A stretch of 64,000 nucleotides of DNA, from NCBI GenBank assembly GCA_014281115.1, contig JACONQ010000017.1, positions 124,001-188,000 on the forward strand, given 5' to 3'. Positions 33,853-45,500 of the stretch are shown here, piece by piece (positions within the stretch are counted from its first letter, which is position 1; every line of letters begins with the position of its first letter). Origin of the DNA: Laburnicola sp. R22_1. Lineage: Eukaryota > Ascomycota > Dothideomycetes > Pleosporales > Didymosphaeriaceae. Position numbers and translations under genes: made by a program. Below the pieces are notes generated by a model. That model had not been told where the DNA came from. It made no database searches and saw only the letters and a list, made by a program, of their open reading frames with translations.

Positions 33853-34113
33853 GCCAACGCAGGCAAGAATATCATATATGCCATCTGTAGCGATAAATTC
33901 ATAGATGCATATATGAGCATGCCGACGCCCCAGCGTACACCGTTGTCTAAGTTTAACAACGCCCACATTCGAATACCCGCTACTCTGCTAGCGATGCTCT
34001 GGCGGTCTAGACTATTATGTGCTATACTAAATATTTTAATTAGCATGTTCCTTAATAGACTTCGCAAAACCTAGATTAATACATGAAACTACAGCGTAGA
34101 TCCTCTTACCTGC

Positions 34114-35773
34114 CTACAACCTCTCCAGCCCACCCCTCTTCCCACTCCCTACCCCATCCCCCTCCAACCTAAACACCTTATCCGGATTCAATATCCCCCT
34201 CGGATCCAACGCCCCCTTAACAGCCCTCATAACCCCCACACCCTCCTCCCCAACCTCCTCCACCAACCCCACCCCGTGCTCCCCCGTAACCGTGCCCTCC
34301 AACTCCAACGCCACCCTCTGAATCTTCCTAACCGCCAGCTCAGCCCCCCCCCTCGCAGACGCAGGACACACAATCGCAGTATGCACGTTCCCATCCCCGA
34401 CGTGGCCCACGCTGGCGCAGAACCAGCGCGCGTCTGAAGCGGCGATGATGCGATCTGATGCTTCGACTAGGCGCGCCATTCGCGAGATGGGGACCGCGGC
34501 GTCGGTGCTGAGAAAGAGGTCTGAGGGGTGAGTTTTCATGCTTACGAGGGCGTTTCCCAAGCATTTTCTTGCGCCCCAGATGGTGGCTATGCGGTGTTTT
34601 TCGCTGGAAACTTCGAAAGAGAGGCTTGCGTTTTGGTCGCAGGTTTGCTCTACGAAAGTGGTTTGTGACGATACGGTTTCTGGGGCGCCTGCGAATTTTA
34701 GGAAGAGGGTTGGTGTTTCTGGCAGGGCGAGGTGCGCGAGCTTGGAGTGGTTGATGGACTCGATGGCGCGCTTGTCGGCGAGTTCGATGGCTTCGAGGAG
34801 GTGTCCGCTGCGGAGGATGGTGATGGCTGTGTCGACGCCTGCTTGCATGGAGGGAAACGTGGCCATTGCGACGTGCTGGTTTTGCGGGAGGGGTATGGTT
34901 TTGAGGACGGCTTCTGTGACGAGGGCGAGGGTGCCTTCGGAGCCGATGAGGAGGTGCGTGAGGTCGTAGCCTGCGGAGGATTTGCGGGGGCGGTTGCATG
35001 TTTTGATGATGGTGCCGTCGGCGAGGACGGCGGTGAGGGAGAGGACCCATTCTTTCATGGTGCCGTAGCGATATGCGTTTGTGCCTGAGCAGGACATGGC
35101 GATCTATGAAACTCACTCGTCAGTAGAAGTCCAAGGTGGAGAAAGGTAGTATACGCACCATGCCGCCTATCTTTGCGCCCGGCGCTGGATCCACAGGAAA
35201 GAACAACCTCCTCGGCGCAAGATACCTAAAGTTCGACAACGCACGTTAGCCAATCTTGCTTTGAAACCACTCCAAACACCCCCATGTTCATTTTTCAAAC
35301 CCCTGAGCTCGAGACACTTACTCATTCAACTCCACCCACCCCACCCCCGGCTGAACCCGAACATCCAAATCCCCCTCCCCAATCCCCAGCACCGCCCTCA
35401 TACCCCCAAAATCCACACACACCCCACCCCTCGAATTCGTCAAACTCCCCGGCAAGCTCGTACCGCCCGAGAACGCCGTAACAGCCACACGTCTACGATG
35501 ACACGCTTTCAAAATAGCGGCCGTATCTTCCGTAGTCTGCGGGTAGAAGACGGCTTTGGGCAGCTGACGGGGCGGCGCGTAGGAGTGGTTCGTTGACGAT
35601 TTGGCCGTGAGGGTAGAGGGGGAGGTGGAGTGAGTTATGCTTGTCGTGTTGTTACTGGTGGTGAGGTCGTGGATTAGGGCGGCGATGTTGGGGGGTGTGT
35701 GGTTGTATGCTGGGGGTGGGGCGTCGGAGAGGGAGAGTGTGGATTTGTCCTTGGGGCTGGAGGGTGTTGCCAT
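34114..35773 (-). CDS. FAD-linked D-lactate dehydrogenase (cytochrome-type)
   Basis: Three exons on the minus strand, 35773-35322, 35225-35159 and 35103-34114, give 502 residues; introns are 96 and 55 nt. It oxidises D-lactate (or a related D-2-hydroxy acid) to the keto acid with FAD. Visible: PKAVFYPQTTEDTAAILKAC; FAD-binding loop AFSGGTSLPGS; GGVCVDFGGM; PGAKIGGMIAMSCSGTNAYR with the adjacent YGTMKEWVL; LLIGSEGTLALVTEA; C-terminal GTVTGEHGVGLVEE and LDPRGILNPDKVF. These fit the DLD1/GlcD type. The N-terminus (MATPSSPKDKSTLSLSD) does not look like a mitochondrial presequence, so it may be cytosolic or the true start may be upstream. A tiny retroposon sits about 40-110 bp upstream of the start. 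Confidence 0.9.
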
Positions 35774-36172
35774 GGTTGCTCGTTTGGTTGGGTGATAGCG
35801 TAGAGGAAGTAGTTTAGGACCTAGGAAAAGGTTAGGTCGACTATAAACGGATATGAATGAATGAATGAATTTAGGACCTAGGCCGCCGAGTGAGAGGATT
35901 GGACACTGTCAAATATGCTGAGAACGTTGCCAACAAGGTGCCGCAAACATTAAAGAAACAGTGGTAGAACTTTCAGCATCGTTTCAAAACGTTGTCAAAT
36001 TTGGAGGGACTACTGAGATGGAAACTAGTCGAGATGGAACGAGGTGGATGTATGCTGCATGTGTGGTCGTGGTAGCTTAGTCACGCTGGCTTAGTCACGC
36101 TGGCTTGTCGGATCTGTCCTGGCATCAGGGCCCCTACTCCACCAGAGAAGGATCCCACCAGTATCTCCCTTT
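35774..36172. other. Upstream region of D-lactate dehydrogenase and left flank of Copia
   Basis: Carries the retroposon at 35826-35869. A 16-bp direct duplication (CTTAGTCACGCTGG twice) lies at about 36076-36105. No gene. Confidence 0.5.
35826..35869 (+). mobile_element. Tiny 5'-truncated retroposon, copy 3, 13-bp target duplication
   Basis: 44 bp flanked by a perfect direct repeat TTTAGGACCTAGG at 35813-35825 and 35870-35882. It reads AAAAGGTTAGGTCGACTATA then AACGGATATGAATGAATGAA.. and matches the 3' end of the copies at 29548 (minus) and 21841 (minus). It is truncated further than the other copies, in the manner of aborted target-primed reverse transcription. It lies in the promoter region of the D-lactate dehydrogenase gene. 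Confidence 0.8.
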
Positions 36173-36177
36173 ATAAC

Positions 36178-36383
36178 TGTTGGCAGTAGCTCTCCCCAAG
36201 TAGCTAGCGTTGTTACAGGGGTTCTACCCCTAGCCTTGCCTCCTTGTTTGGCCAGTGTTTGACAGGGGGTCTGCCCTATCCTCACCTCCACGGTGAGGAT
36301 AGGACAACAACTTACAACCAAAATCTTTGACTATCTATTTATTACTGTTTACCGTGTATACACGACCCGACGTGGAACCAACA
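36178..36383 (+). repeat. 5' LTR of the Copia element
   Basis: 206 bp, TG..CA termini, identical to 41906-42111. Contains an imperfect hairpin CCTCACC..GGTGAGG. Confidence 0.95.
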
Positions 36384-36597
36384 CTAATTAGTGGTTAACC
36401 TCACGTTAGCCACAGACAAGCAAGGTACCAGCGCTCGAAGGGTGATTGCGAGTATCGACTTATAGCATACTGGCTTTTGCCTAGTAATTACTAGTATCGA
36501 CTCATAGCGTACTGGTTTTGCCTTAACAACGTCGCTTACGATACAGGACTTAAAGACTCGTCTCACTGTCCTATAGTACCGTCATATAGCGACAACC

Positions 36598-39500
36598 ATG
36601 TCAGCTTCAGCGTCTGGAAAAGAGACCAGCTCTCTCGGCACCGCAAACCTAGAGGATACCCAAGACAAACCTACGCAATCAACCGCGTACAGTAACAACA
36701 ACTTTGTTCCTGCCAAAGTCCAGAAACTACAAGAGGAGTTTCAGATCGACCTACGCAGATGGGACAAGGATATTGATATCTCTAACCCAGAACACCTTAC
36801 AGAGCCAATCCTTAACGCATACATCTTGAGCACTGTCTCACTGTACAAAAGCTCTTAATATAGAGGTATTGGACTATGGGAAACCTTTAAGACAGACTTT
36901 GATGGATGGACAAAGGCAACCTTCGAGATACTAGCTAGGAAAGCTTGGTGTACACTGCGCGATTACCTCCTCTACAATGGCGTATAGGTTGACAGCGGCA
37001 TAAGGAAATCGATTGGCAAGTCTCTTTAAGACGTACTTGACAACGACGAGCCACATTAGTGGACAGAGGAGGAGATTATACAGGCAGGCAAAATTACGCG
37101 AACCCATCTAGAGGAGATTGCTTCAAATATAGCTCTGAAGCCAGCTATATAGAGTATAGCTCCCCAAGACGATACAACAATAGTTAGAACAACTAAGTTG
37201 CCCTATCCGAATCGTAACCCGTCACTGTTGCCGCCGCTAGAGCCTCAGCAGCTGCCTCAGCAAGTACAGCAGCAGCAATCTCAGCAGCCACAAGTACGGT
37301 TTCCATCGTACACGAATCTGCCAGCACCATCTACATATAGAGGTTTCTCAGCACCGCCACCAATACCATATACAGCCCCAGATCCAGAAAGGATCCCAAT
37401 TCAGACAAAGACAGGGTTTCTCAAGGTCTATACAGAGGACATGAAATACAGCGGCGACAAGGATGACTTTCTGTTAGCCAAGTTAAGGACCTTTTACGAT
37501 ACCTGCGAGTTGTTTGAGATCTCTGAGGGACAGATGCACTGGCTCTACCCTATCTCACTTAAAGGACGAGCTAAAGCTTTCTATTAGAGTAAGATCCGCG
37601 GCAGAGGCTTTAATTTTGCTACAATTGTTAAGACTGTTAGGGAACACTTTGAGATAGAGGAGGATCTGCAACGATACACTATCCTTTGGCACGAAGCCTC
37701 TCTACTTAATCTTGTACAGAAAAGTCTAGAGAGGCTAATGCTAGAGCTCTTTTAAGAGCTCACAGATGAGCTGTAACAGATACAGGATGGACTGACAGAG
37801 CACACTATGGAGTATTCTTTAGAGATAAGCCTCCGCAACGCAGTGATACGAGCCTGCCGCGGCGTTAAGGAGTGTAGCATGGCTCTGTACAAACCAGCGT
37901 CTACGTATGAAGGACTTTGTGCGGAAATTAGGTCAGCAATTGTTACGGCGGAGAAAGAGAGACAAGCACAACGCCAGGCCTACTATATGGACGACAGCCC
38001 GGATCCGCAGCAGTACTGGACATACCGGACGTACAACCGCGGCAGCAACCGCTACCGCTTCGGCCGCAATAAAGGCAGTTACAGTCGCGCTAGAGGCGGA
38101 AACCAGTTATTCCGCGACCGCTACAGAGGATCCTAGCGGTTCCAGCGGGACGCAAAACGATGCTGGGTATGTGGGAAGATTGACTGCTTCTCTACAAGGC
38201 ACACACTAGAGGAAAGGCGCAGATTATACGACAGGCACGCTCAACATCTACAGCAAACAATGGACTGTACAACAGAGGATATCCAGCAGTTCCTAGTTGA
38301 CTACGAAGGCCTTGATATATCCGACAGCAATGCCCATAATAGCAACGCCACTGCCGACCCGAGCGGGATCACCAACTTGATCGACGGATTACTGCAGGAT
38401 GAGGCGGACTATAGCGAGCAATTCTTCTGCAAGGGCTACCTAGCAGGGCCGCGTGCAATTGACGGCGCCAAAACTGTGTTAATATTGAACGATCAATCAG
38501 TCTCTCACAGGCTTACAGGAGGATATCAGTCTCACAGGCTTATAGAAGGATATGAGGCATGGACAACAGGCCGCAACTGTACGTTTGAGGATCGCTACTT
38601 ATCCGCTGTCTTTCAGGGGATTATGCCAGATACTGGAGCTTCTGGCATATCGACTGCTGGCCAACCCTAGGTTGAAGCTCTGTGTAGGAAACTGCCACTC
38701 GTACAGATCGATACCTCAGCAGCTAGTCAGACAATTCGATTTGGCAAAGGCGACACTAGAACCCTTGGAGTAATAGTTGTTCCAACTCCAGTTGGTAATA
38801 TTACCTTCCATATTGTTCCTACAAAGACGCCCTTCCTGTACTTTGTACAGGACATGAATCGCATGGGGATACGGCTTGACAATCTCCGCAGTGTACTTGT
38901 CCAGAACGACTCTAAGTTCGTCCCTATTGTATGGAAATGGGGCCACCCGTACATGCTTCTGGATCAGGAAGAATCGCTAGCAGGGTGTCACTGGACAGCG
39001 ACAGAAGACCGCGGTTCGCGAGCAACTTGCCACCTCATAGAGACTGAACTACGACGCCTCCACCGACGATTTGGCCACCCGTTAGTACGCCGACTGCTCT
39101 GGCTGTTACAGCGCGCTGGCCATGAGGTAGACTAGCAGATCCTGCAACACCTGACAAGGTATTGCCACCACTGTTAGATGAATGCCAAGTCACCTGGCAG
39201 ATTCAAATTTACGTTAAAAGACGACTATGAGTTCAATTTTTCTATTGTTGTGGACGTACTATACATTAATGGCAAGCCAGTCCTCCAGATAGTTGATGAA
39301 GCTACCTGATTTGGTGCCTTACGATTCCTACCTGACATGTCTGCAGCTACGGCATGGGACACGATCCGAATCTGCTGGATTGACGTCTATCTTGGCCCGC
39401 TAGATTAGATTGTGCATGACGCCGGTACAAACTTTGCTTTGCGGGAGTTCCAGCAGCTCGCCAGATTGATGGCAATTATCACAAAGGAAGTGCCAGTAGA

Positions 39501-41850
39501 AGCTCACAACAGCATTGGCTTAGTAGAGCGATACCACGCCCCTCTGCGCCGCGCGTACAAGATTATAGAAGCTGAGGTATAGGACGAGAGACCAAGCAAG
39601 GAGCTTATACTACAAATGGCACAGAAGGCTGTCAACGATTCAGCAGGACTAGATGGACTAGTGCCCACTCTGCTAGTGTTTGGCGCCTACCCAAGGATGA
39701 CGGACGCAGATCCTCCGTCACCCTCTACTGAAAAACGTACAAAAGCTATCAGACTAGCGACTGATGAAGTGCGAAAACTGCACGCCCAGCGCCAAATCAA
39801 CGACGCCCTTGCGATACGGAATGGCCCAGATACGCGGATTACTGTCAACCTGCCTATTGGCTCCCAGGTCTGAGTATACAGAGAGAAGAAAGGATGGACA
39901 GGCCCACATACGCTGCTTGAAACCCAGGGAGAGACCTGTATAGTAGAGCTGCCAAGCGGATTAACCCAGTTCCGCTTAACAGTTGTGAAACCGTACTATA
40001 AGGAGCCGCAAGAGACTACGCCACAAGATCCCACACTGCCAGATACCACAATGCCAGATCCTGTTGGCGGTACGCCACCCAAATCCCCGCGCGAGAAACC
40101 AGCCGCAGAAGCTCGACCCAGTCGCCAAAGACGCAAGCCAACAAGATACCTAGGTGACGAAACAGACAATGAGGATCAGGGTGAGCAGCTTTAATCAACA
40201 GCCTATATGACCGCAAAGGAAGTTGCGGATAGAGAGCTCTCTCGCAAACTGCGCTAGGAAGGCAAGATTACAACACTAGGAGCACCTTTTGAGGCATCAC
40301 AAAGGCAGGAAATCGACGGGCTAATTGCAAGAGGAGTCTTTGAGTTTACTCAGTACGATCCAGATGGCAAACACTAGGGGATCCGAGTATTCAAATCGCG
40401 ACTAGTCAATGAGGTCAAAGGCAAGACAACAGACAACCCTTTTGAGAAATCTAGGCTAGTAATACAGGCGTACAATGACGATAGAAAGGAGATTATCCTT
40501 ACGCAATCTCCCACAATCCAACGGTCTAGTCAACGTCTTATTCTAGCTCTAGCACCTACGGCTATCCACTGCGATATCAGAGTATACCTCCGCGACGTTA
40601 CTTAAGCCTATACGCAGTCAACAACATATCTCAACTGTCTTATTCTCGCTCGACTGCCTAGTTAGCTTTAATCAACCTACCCGCCAAATACAATTATGGT
40701 GGTACAACGACCGCTATACGGCATACCAGAGGCAGGCACACACTGGTGGGCGACTTACCACAAGCACCACCGCCAACAGTTAGCTATGGAGACGTCTACG
40801 TACGACCCCTGCCTGCTATTAACAGCAGAAAAGCCTTTTGGAGTTGTTGGCATGCAGACAGACGATACCTTGATTCTTGCAGATGAGCAGTTTGCTGAAA
40901 AAGAAGATACAGAACTGCAAAAGGCAGAAATCAAGGCTAAACTAAAGGAAGCTCTCTCTGAAAGCCTACCACTACTATTCAATGGCTGTATTATTACATA
41001 GAAAGACAAAGTGATAGAAATGAGACAGAAGGACCAGGGCAAGAAGATCCAGCTTGTAGACCTGTCGCACAGTGACTTCCGCCAGGCGTACAGAGAACAA
41101 CGAGCTCGAGCAGCTTATATTGCGACAATTTGCCAACCAGAGGCTTCATTTGATCTATCTCGCGCCGCGCAAGCTCAGGATCTAACAGAAGAGGACGCAA
41201 AGGATCTCAACAAGCGACTAAAGTGGCAACTTGACAACCTGACCTGTGGACTACAATACGTGCTGCTACACCTTGCAACAGCAAAGCTGTATATCTTTGT
41301 TAACGGCTTATTTGCAAACAATAAAGATTATAGCTCCTAGGTTGGATATATTATTGTATTAGCAAATAAGACAACAGAGGACGACCCTGCGGCACAAGAT
41401 AAGTTCGAAATCTATAGTAACCTGCTCTACTGGAGCTTAACTAAGAGCAAAAGGATTACACGGAGCGTGCTAGCTTCAGAGATCTACGGTATGGTTAGTG
41501 GCGTAGATATAGGTGTCTGTATAGGTTAGACAATTGGCAAGATTGCGTCGCAACTTGCATCTGATTTTGGAGAACTATTGCAAATAGTAGTCTGTACAGA
41601 CTCCTACTCGCTATACGAGTGCCTTGTCAAGCTTGGTACAACAAAGGAGAAGAGACTTATGATAGATATTATGGCTCTACGCCAATCATACGAGAGACGC
41701 GAGCTCGCAGAGATCTGATGGATTAATGGAGACGACAACCCTGCCGACGCGATGACTAAGAGCAATCCGAATAAGTCCCTTGAACAGCTAGTTAGCTTAA
41801 ACAAGCTGATAATTAGGATAGAAGGATGGGTGAAGCGGAAGGAGGAGTAG
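36598..41850 (+). pseudogene. Copia gag-pol, single frame interrupted by nonsense codons
   Basis: One frame of about 1,750 codons without any frameshift. Gag: MSASASGKETSS start, Gln-rich segment, zinc knuckle RCWVCGKIDCFSTRH. Protease: GIMPDTGASGIST (DTG). Integrase: HRRFGH..CHHC zinc site, core Asp in IVVDVLYI, Asp in IVHDAG, Glu in GLVERYH. Reverse transcriptase: RPLYGIPEAGTHWW and MQTDDTLIL. RNase H: YSNLLYWSLTKSKRITRSV and WINGDDNPADAMTK. About 25 in-frame stops, mostly TAG, fall where Gln or Arg is expected (for example VT-stop-AYTQS), fitting C-to-T changes at CAG, CAA and CGA. Many other Gln codons are intact, so mutation was light. It cannot encode its own enzymes without suppression. 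Confidence 0.92.
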
Positions 41851-41905
41851 TAGGAGATTTAGGTAATTGGGGATAGCTTTATTTTCACAAAGAAAAGACT
41901 GCCAG

Positions 41906-42111
41906 TGTTGGCAGTAGCTCTCCCCAAGTAGCTAGCGTTGTTACAGGGGTTCTACCCCTAGCCTTGCCTCCTTGTTTGGCCAGTGTTTGACAGGGGGTCT
42001 GCCCTATCCTCACCTCCACGGTGAGGATAGGACAACAACTTACAACCAAAATCTTTGACTATCTATTTATTACTGTTTACCGTGTATACACGACCCGACG
42101 TGGAACCAACA
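41906..42111 (+). repeat. 3' LTR of the Copia element
   Basis: 206 bp, identical to the 5' LTR; preceded within 25 bp by a purine-rich tract (AAAGAAAAGA) that could be the polypurine tract. Confidence 0.95.
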
Positions 42112-42116
42112 ATAAC

Positions 42117-42520
42117 CCAAATCACGAGGACAAAGGCCGTGAATCTTCTCATGGCTATGACCAGGGTTGCATTTCCGTTGGCATTAACAGCAAAGTGCTA
42201 GCTCGCATCGAGAGCAGATAAGCAAAAACAGGCGCTGCATCCTATTTGTTTGTTAGTCCGTATACGAAAATGCGGTCATATTCAATGCGTACCTATCACA
42301 CCCCTCGCAATAACCACCAGAAAGGTCTTTCGCCCCTTCGAACATGTGCCTACATGCGAAGCGTCGAGAGGCGACGGGCGCTACCGCTGCTCTACCCCTT
42401 TTCTGCTGCATAGCCCACTCACTCCATCGCTTCAAGCGAAGACGTCCTGATCAGGAAAGAGGTCGCAGTTCTAGATCAGGATATCAGGGACTATGCCCGT
42501 GCCGGTTCTGAGACGCTATC
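42117..42520. other. Right flank of Copia
   Basis: Between the Copia target duplication and the stop of the mucin-like gene; nothing supported. Confidence 0.45.
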
Positions 42521-45500
42521 TCAGACACCCAGCGCGAATGGCCGCACAGTAACCGTCGTTGTGCGCGTCTGTGTGGCTGGTCTGAGAGTTGTCGAGATAA
42601 CGCGCGTTACCGTCCAAAGCTTAGAAGTAAGTTGTCAGCGGGCGTCGCAACTCGAGGAGGGATATAGCGTACCTGGATGGAGGTCCGAGTCCAAACAGAT
42701 GTTCGAGTCACACGAGGCAATGTAGAAGTTATTGTTCTGCTGAGCGTCTCAGTAGATCCCGCAACGGTCCTAGTAAGGACCTGGTTTCTTATATACGTCG
42801 TAGGAAGAGTCGTAGTCACGATTTGACGTATGGTGATCAATTCTGTTGTGGACCATGTTGTTACTTGCCTCACCGTTCTTGCAGGCTCAGTCGTTGTTGT
42901 AGTTGTAGTGGAAAGATCCGTCTCCGTCTCTATTGCTGTCGTTGTCGACGTTTCTGTCAGATTGATTATCGATGTCTCCGTGCTTGTCGCCGTAGATATC
43001 TCTGTAGTTGTAGATACCACTATTTCTGTTGATGTCTCCACCGACGTCGCCGTAACCGTGCTGGAACACCGTTAGTCATGCAAGGACGGTTTTATGAAAA
43101 AAAAAAGCCTGGGTACTGTGTGTTATCCCAGGATTGGCGATACCCGGTCGAATGGACTCAAACCTTTGTCCCTGTAGGATACGACAAGAAGGGCCTACTT
43201 ACCTCGCACTTGCTGATTTGGTCACAGTCACAACTGAAATCTCTGGTGATAGGTAAGCTGTTTCAATAATGGTTGAGGCGCTTTGGGTCAAAACAGAGGT
43301 TGATGTTAGGACGCTTATTGAAGTGACCGTTACTTGGTCGATGGTGCTCAGCTCAGTGGCAGTCAGGACGATAGTTGAGGCGCTCAACATAGCGGTAGTC
43401 GTCGTGGTAATCGTTTCTGGAGAGAGAGTCGTTGTTTCCGTACTGGTGATATTGATGGTAGAGGCATCCAGGGTTGTTGTGGCAGTTGTTTTGATCGTCT
43501 GTGGCACAAGTGTTGTTGTGCTGGTGGTGTTTAAGGTCGTCGTATCACGTTCCGTAGTGGTGATGATCAAAGGCTGCGTGACCACAAGAGTCGATGCAGA
43601 TGCAGTGACTGTCTGCAGCAGCACACTGGTGTGAGTGATTGAGACGGTGTAGGTCGGTCCGGGCAGAGTCTCAACAACTGGGGATGCGGATGCGATAGTT
43701 GTTTGCAGCAAGACATTCGTCGCAGTAATGAAAATGGTAGATGTTTCTGCAGGTAGAGTTTGGACAACGGTAGAGGCGCTTGCAGTGACTGTGCTAATCA
43801 GAGAATTTGTTTCGGTAATTGAAATGGTAGTGGTCTCGGCAGGTAGAGTCTTCACCATCGTTGGGCCATTTATGGTAATGAATGAGCTTGCAGTAACCGT
43901 TGATGAAAGCGTACTCGTCTCAGTAATGGATACAGTAGATGTCTTCGCGGGCAAGGTCTCAATCACGGTCGATCTGTCTTGGGTGACATATACGCTTTGA
44001 GTAACTGTTTGCGAAATGACACTCGTTTTGGTAAACGAGATAGTTGAGGTATTCGCAGACAGAGTCTGAATGACTGTTGGTCCAGCTTGGGTGATGTATA
44101 CGCTTTGAGTGACTGTCTGTGATACTAAGCTCGTCTCGGTGACTGAAATAACCTAATTGAAAGCATAATGTCAGTTTAATTCATATAATTGGATGGGAAC
44201 TCAGATGTCTCAGCCAAGAACAGCAAAAATTCCAGCATAACCTGCGTTGGCATTGTTTATCATGGGGCAACAGAAGATACAGCACTGTTCTCGGCCTAAT
44301 ACATCTCGTGGTATCCAGGGATTACTCACCAAAGGTTCAGGCAGTAAGGTGGTAGTTCCCGTAATATATATCGTGGATGTCGGCCCAGCCGTTGTGATCA
44401 GAGCGGTTACTGTATCTGGCGCTAAGGTCGTAGTACTCGTGGCATAAATTGTGGATGCATTTAGAGTCCGTACTCTTTTCGGTCTCGGTTGTGGTAATGG
44501 AGATAGTGGAAGCACTCAGCGTGGTATACATAGTTGGTCCATAAATGGTCACGGATATCGATATGATTGGCTGGGTAATATACGCCGTTTCGGTCAGGTT
44601 CCGATCTACGGTGCTGGTAAATGTAAGGTTCTCCCCGGGCTCAGTATATGTACTAATCAAAGTGCCAGGCGCTGGCGTTATGTACACGGTCGGTCCAGCT
44701 GTAGTAACGAACGCCGTTGATGTAAAGCTCAGAGATTCGGTAAGGTAGGCTGTTTGGGTGAGGTTCCGCTCTTCGGTGAAAGTGCTGACTAATGTACTAG
44801 GCAACGGAGTAACGTATACGGTGGGCCCAGCCGTGGTAATAAAAGCCGTTGTGGTATATCTGAGTGACTCAGTGAGGTAGGATATTTGTGTCAAACTCCG
44901 CTCCTCCGTCACAGTGCTTGTTTCTGTGAAGTTCTGTCCAGGTTCGGTATATGTGCTGGTACTGATCAGAGTACTGGGTGGTAGGGTGACATATATAACA
45001 GGTCCAGCCGTAGTCATAAAAGCTGTTGAGGTGATAGAAGTCGTCGAGGTAAAACTAAGTGACTGTGTGAGATAGTTTGTCTGAGTGAAGTTGCGCTCTT
45101 CCGTTACTGTGCTGATCGTTGTAAATATTAGTGACTCGGTGAGGTACTCAGTTTGAGTAATATTCCGCGGCTCCGTAACAGTGCTCGTGGACGTGAAGTT
45201 CTCGCCAGGCTCGGTATATGTACTGACCAACGTACTAGGGGTTGGAGTAACGTATACGACGGGTCCTGCCGTGGTCACGATTTCCGTAGTCGTGAAGTTT
45301 TGCGTACTGGTCAGGTATGTTGTTGACGTGGTAGTAAAGCTCAGAGGCTGCGTTAAGATAGTCGTCGAGGTTGTCGTCAAATTTTCTCCCGGCTCCGTTA
45401 ATGTGTAAGTGGTAGTGCTTATATCACGCGGTAAGGTCACCGTTTGAAGAGTAGTTGAACTCTGCGTAGTAGTCGATACGAGTACTAAGCTCTCCGTCAA

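Larger units (their letters stand above)
36178..42111 (+). mobile_element. Complete Ty1/Copia LTR retrotransposon, coding frame full of stops
   Basis: 5,934 bp flanked by a 5-bp target duplication ATAAC (36173-36177 and 42112-42116). The two 206-bp LTRs begin TGTTGG, end CCAACA, and are identical base for base by eye. Internal order in one reading frame is gag, protease, integrase, reverse transcriptase, RNase H: the Copia order. Identical LTRs mean a very recent insertion, yet the frame holds more than twenty stops. Confidence 0.95.

Noticed and set aside
44422..44473. Apparent frameshift in the mucin-like gene
   Set aside because: A 52-nt intron (GTACGG..CTTAG) restores the frame exactly, so it is not a lesion.
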